A model generated the notes under the pieces. That model made no database searches and had not been told where the DNA came from. It saw only the letters and a program-made list of their open reading frames with translations. The translations under genes and the position numbers were made by a program. A DNA stretch of 64,000 nucleotides from an uncultured Eubacteriales bacterium (lineage in GTDB: Bacteria; Bacillota; Clostridia; Christensenellales; Borkfalkiaceae). The stretch's first letter is position 1. Every line of letters begins with the position of its first letter. Below are positions 62,905 to 64,000 of the stretch, piece by piece. The stretch is from positions 1-64,000 of the forward strand of contig CAJLRM010000011.1 of the NCBI GenBank assembly GCA_905209085.1, written 5' to 3'.

Positions 62905-64000
62905 ATGGCACAAAAAAGAAAAAATACGAAGAAAAAGAAAAAAGGCGGCGGGCTTGCGATTACTTTGTTAGTCGCTTTGCTGCTGGCTGCCGTATGGCTT
63001 TTATACGATTTCGATATTATTCGCTTCGGAAACCGGGAACACGATTCGTCGGGGGAAAATTCCGCGACCGATCTTGTCACAGACGAGCTAAGCATTCATT
63101 TTCTCGAAGTGGGAAACAAGTATACGGGCGATTGTACCTTAATCAAATCGGGAGATACGGAGATCCTGATCGATGCGGGATCAAGGCAGGGGTCGGCGGC
63201 GACGATCGTGCCCTACATACAGCAATACTGTACGGACGGGGTGCTCGAATACGTCATTGCCACGCACGCGCATCAGGACCATATTGCGGGATTCGTGGGG
63301 ACGAAAGCCGCGCCCGGGATTTTCGAATCCTTTGAATGCCGCACCATTATTGACTTTGCGCTGACGAACGCCACTTCGTCCGTTTACAATAATTATGTGT
63401 CAAAACGGGATGCGGAAGTGGAATCGGGCGCCGCTCATTATACCGCCTTGGACTGCTGGAAAGAAGAAAACGGCGCTCAGCGTTCTTACGAGATTGCGGA
63501 GGGGATCACTATGAATATCCTCTACAACGTCTTTTACGAGGAAAAAACGAGCGACGAAAACGATTATTCCGTCTGTATGCTCTTGTCGCAAGGGGAAAAT
63601 CATTATCTCTTTACGGGAGATCTCGAAAAGGACGGAGAGGCGGCGTTAGTGAAAAATAACGCTCTGCCCGTATGCAAGTTGTTCAAGGGCGGACACCACG
63701 GCAGCTATACCGCGAATACGGACGCGCTTTTGTCCGTGATCCGTCCCGAAATCGTCTGCGTGTGCTGTTGCTGCGGCAGCGACGAATACACGGAAAACGT
63801 GGATAATATGTTCCCGTCGCAGGCGTTTGTGGACCGTGTTTCCAAATATACGGAGAAAATTTATGTGACGACCATTGTTTCCGATAACGAAAAAGGCTAC
63901 GAGTCCATGAACGGGAACATCGTCGTCACCTCAGACGGCGGCGAAGTGAACGTGAACTGTTCCAATCATAACACGATTTTCAAAGACACCGATTGGTTTA
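62905..64000 (+). CDS. Membrane-anchored ComEC-like metallo-beta-lactamase-fold protein (truncated by window end)
   Basis: Begins at ATG 62905 (GAGG upstream) and is open to 64000, so the C-terminus is missing. A lysine-rich start and one membrane helix (about 15-35) precede an extracytoplasmic MBL domain. It starts IHFLEVGNKYTGDCTLIKSG, has the metal motif THAHQDH and later TGDLEKDG and KGGHHGS, and resembles the C-terminal domain of ComEC. It could be a secreted nuclease or phosphodiesterase, or a partner for the MBL-less ComEC at 45778. Confidence 0.8.
   Translation, partial: MAQKRKNTKKKKKGGGLAITLLVALLLAAVWLLYDFDIIRFGNREHDSSGENSATDLVTDELSIHFLEVGNKYTGDCTLIKSGDTEILIDAGSRQGSAATIVPYIQQYCTDGVLEYVIATHAHQDHIAGFVGTKAAPGIFESFECRTIIDFALTNATSSVYNNYVSKRDAEVESGAAHYTALDCWKEENGAQRSYEIAEGITMNILYNVFYEEKTSDENDYSVCMLLSQGENHYLFTGDLEKDGEAALVKNNALPVCKLFKGGHHGSYTANTDALLSVIRPEIVCVCCCCGSDEYTENVDNMFPSQAFVDRVSKYTEKIYVTTIVSDNEKGYESMNGNIVVTSDGGEVNVNCSNHNTIFKDTDWF

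Overview
The window looks like chromosomal DNA of an anaerobic, low- to mid-GC member of the Bacillota (class Clostridia). The evidence is gene order: dgt-dnaG-rpoD-trmK-Nif3, rsmD-coaD with a ylbJ-like gene and a patatin gene nearby, ispG followed by a PolC-derived gene and then rimP-nusA-ylxR-L7Ae-infB-rbfA-nrnA, comEC-holA, and cdaA. It also carries an LtaS-type lipoteichoic acid enzyme and an oxygen-sensitive pyruvate formate-lyase locus. A Christensenellales/Borkfalkiaceae-like source is a guess. I found no rRNA, tRNA, CRISPR array or intact insertion sequence.

Layout. 1-898: a TTAC microsatellite and structured non-coding DNA. 899-4598: a tight operon for glycosyl transfer and acyl transfer (GT8 glycosyltransferase, PlsC-like acyltransferase, CrtO-like membrane protein, PhnP-like metallo-hydrolase). 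4599-5321: a promoter, a candidate small RNA with terminator, and four degenerate 40-bp repeats. 5322-7788: an FAD-dependent dehydrogenase and, on the minus strand, a lipoprotein. 8175-20915: replication, transcription and housekeeping genes (dgt, dnaG, rpoD, trmK, Nif3, zinc-ribbon protein, alr, 5-formyl-THF cyclo-ligase, rsmD, coaD, DAHP synthase, prephenate dehydratase). 21027-28641: ylbJ-like, patatin, rarA, NUDIX, GNAT, nrdR, ispG and a PolC-derived exonuclease without polymerase. 28791-31970 (minus): an EAL/GGDEF sensor. 32583-39457: the rimP-to-nrnA translation operon with a clear promoter, a leader hairpin and a terminator. 39790-49020: a 1,885-residue DUF4011-type helicase, comEC and holA. 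49228-54906: cdaA, a 35-codon membrane peptide at the cdaR position, aspartokinase and an LtaS-like enzyme. 55640-57055: an A+T-rich island with a foreign-looking NUDIX gene. 57080-64000: an esterase, pflA, a thioredoxin-like gene, a pyruvate formate-lyase encoded in two pieces, a small unknown gene and a metallo-beta-lactamase-fold protein that runs off the right edge.

The main theme is reduced or divided versions of normally larger proteins at conserved loci. PolC keeps only its N-terminal, OB and exonuclease parts. Pyruvate formate-lyase is split into a 676-residue body and a 77-residue glycyl-radical subunit. CdaR is reduced to its membrane anchor. ComEC lacks its metallo-beta-lactamase domain, while a membrane-anchored protein of that fold is encoded elsewhere in the window. 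The large helicase keeps its motor motifs but seems to have lost key residues in its protease-like and nuclease-like domains.
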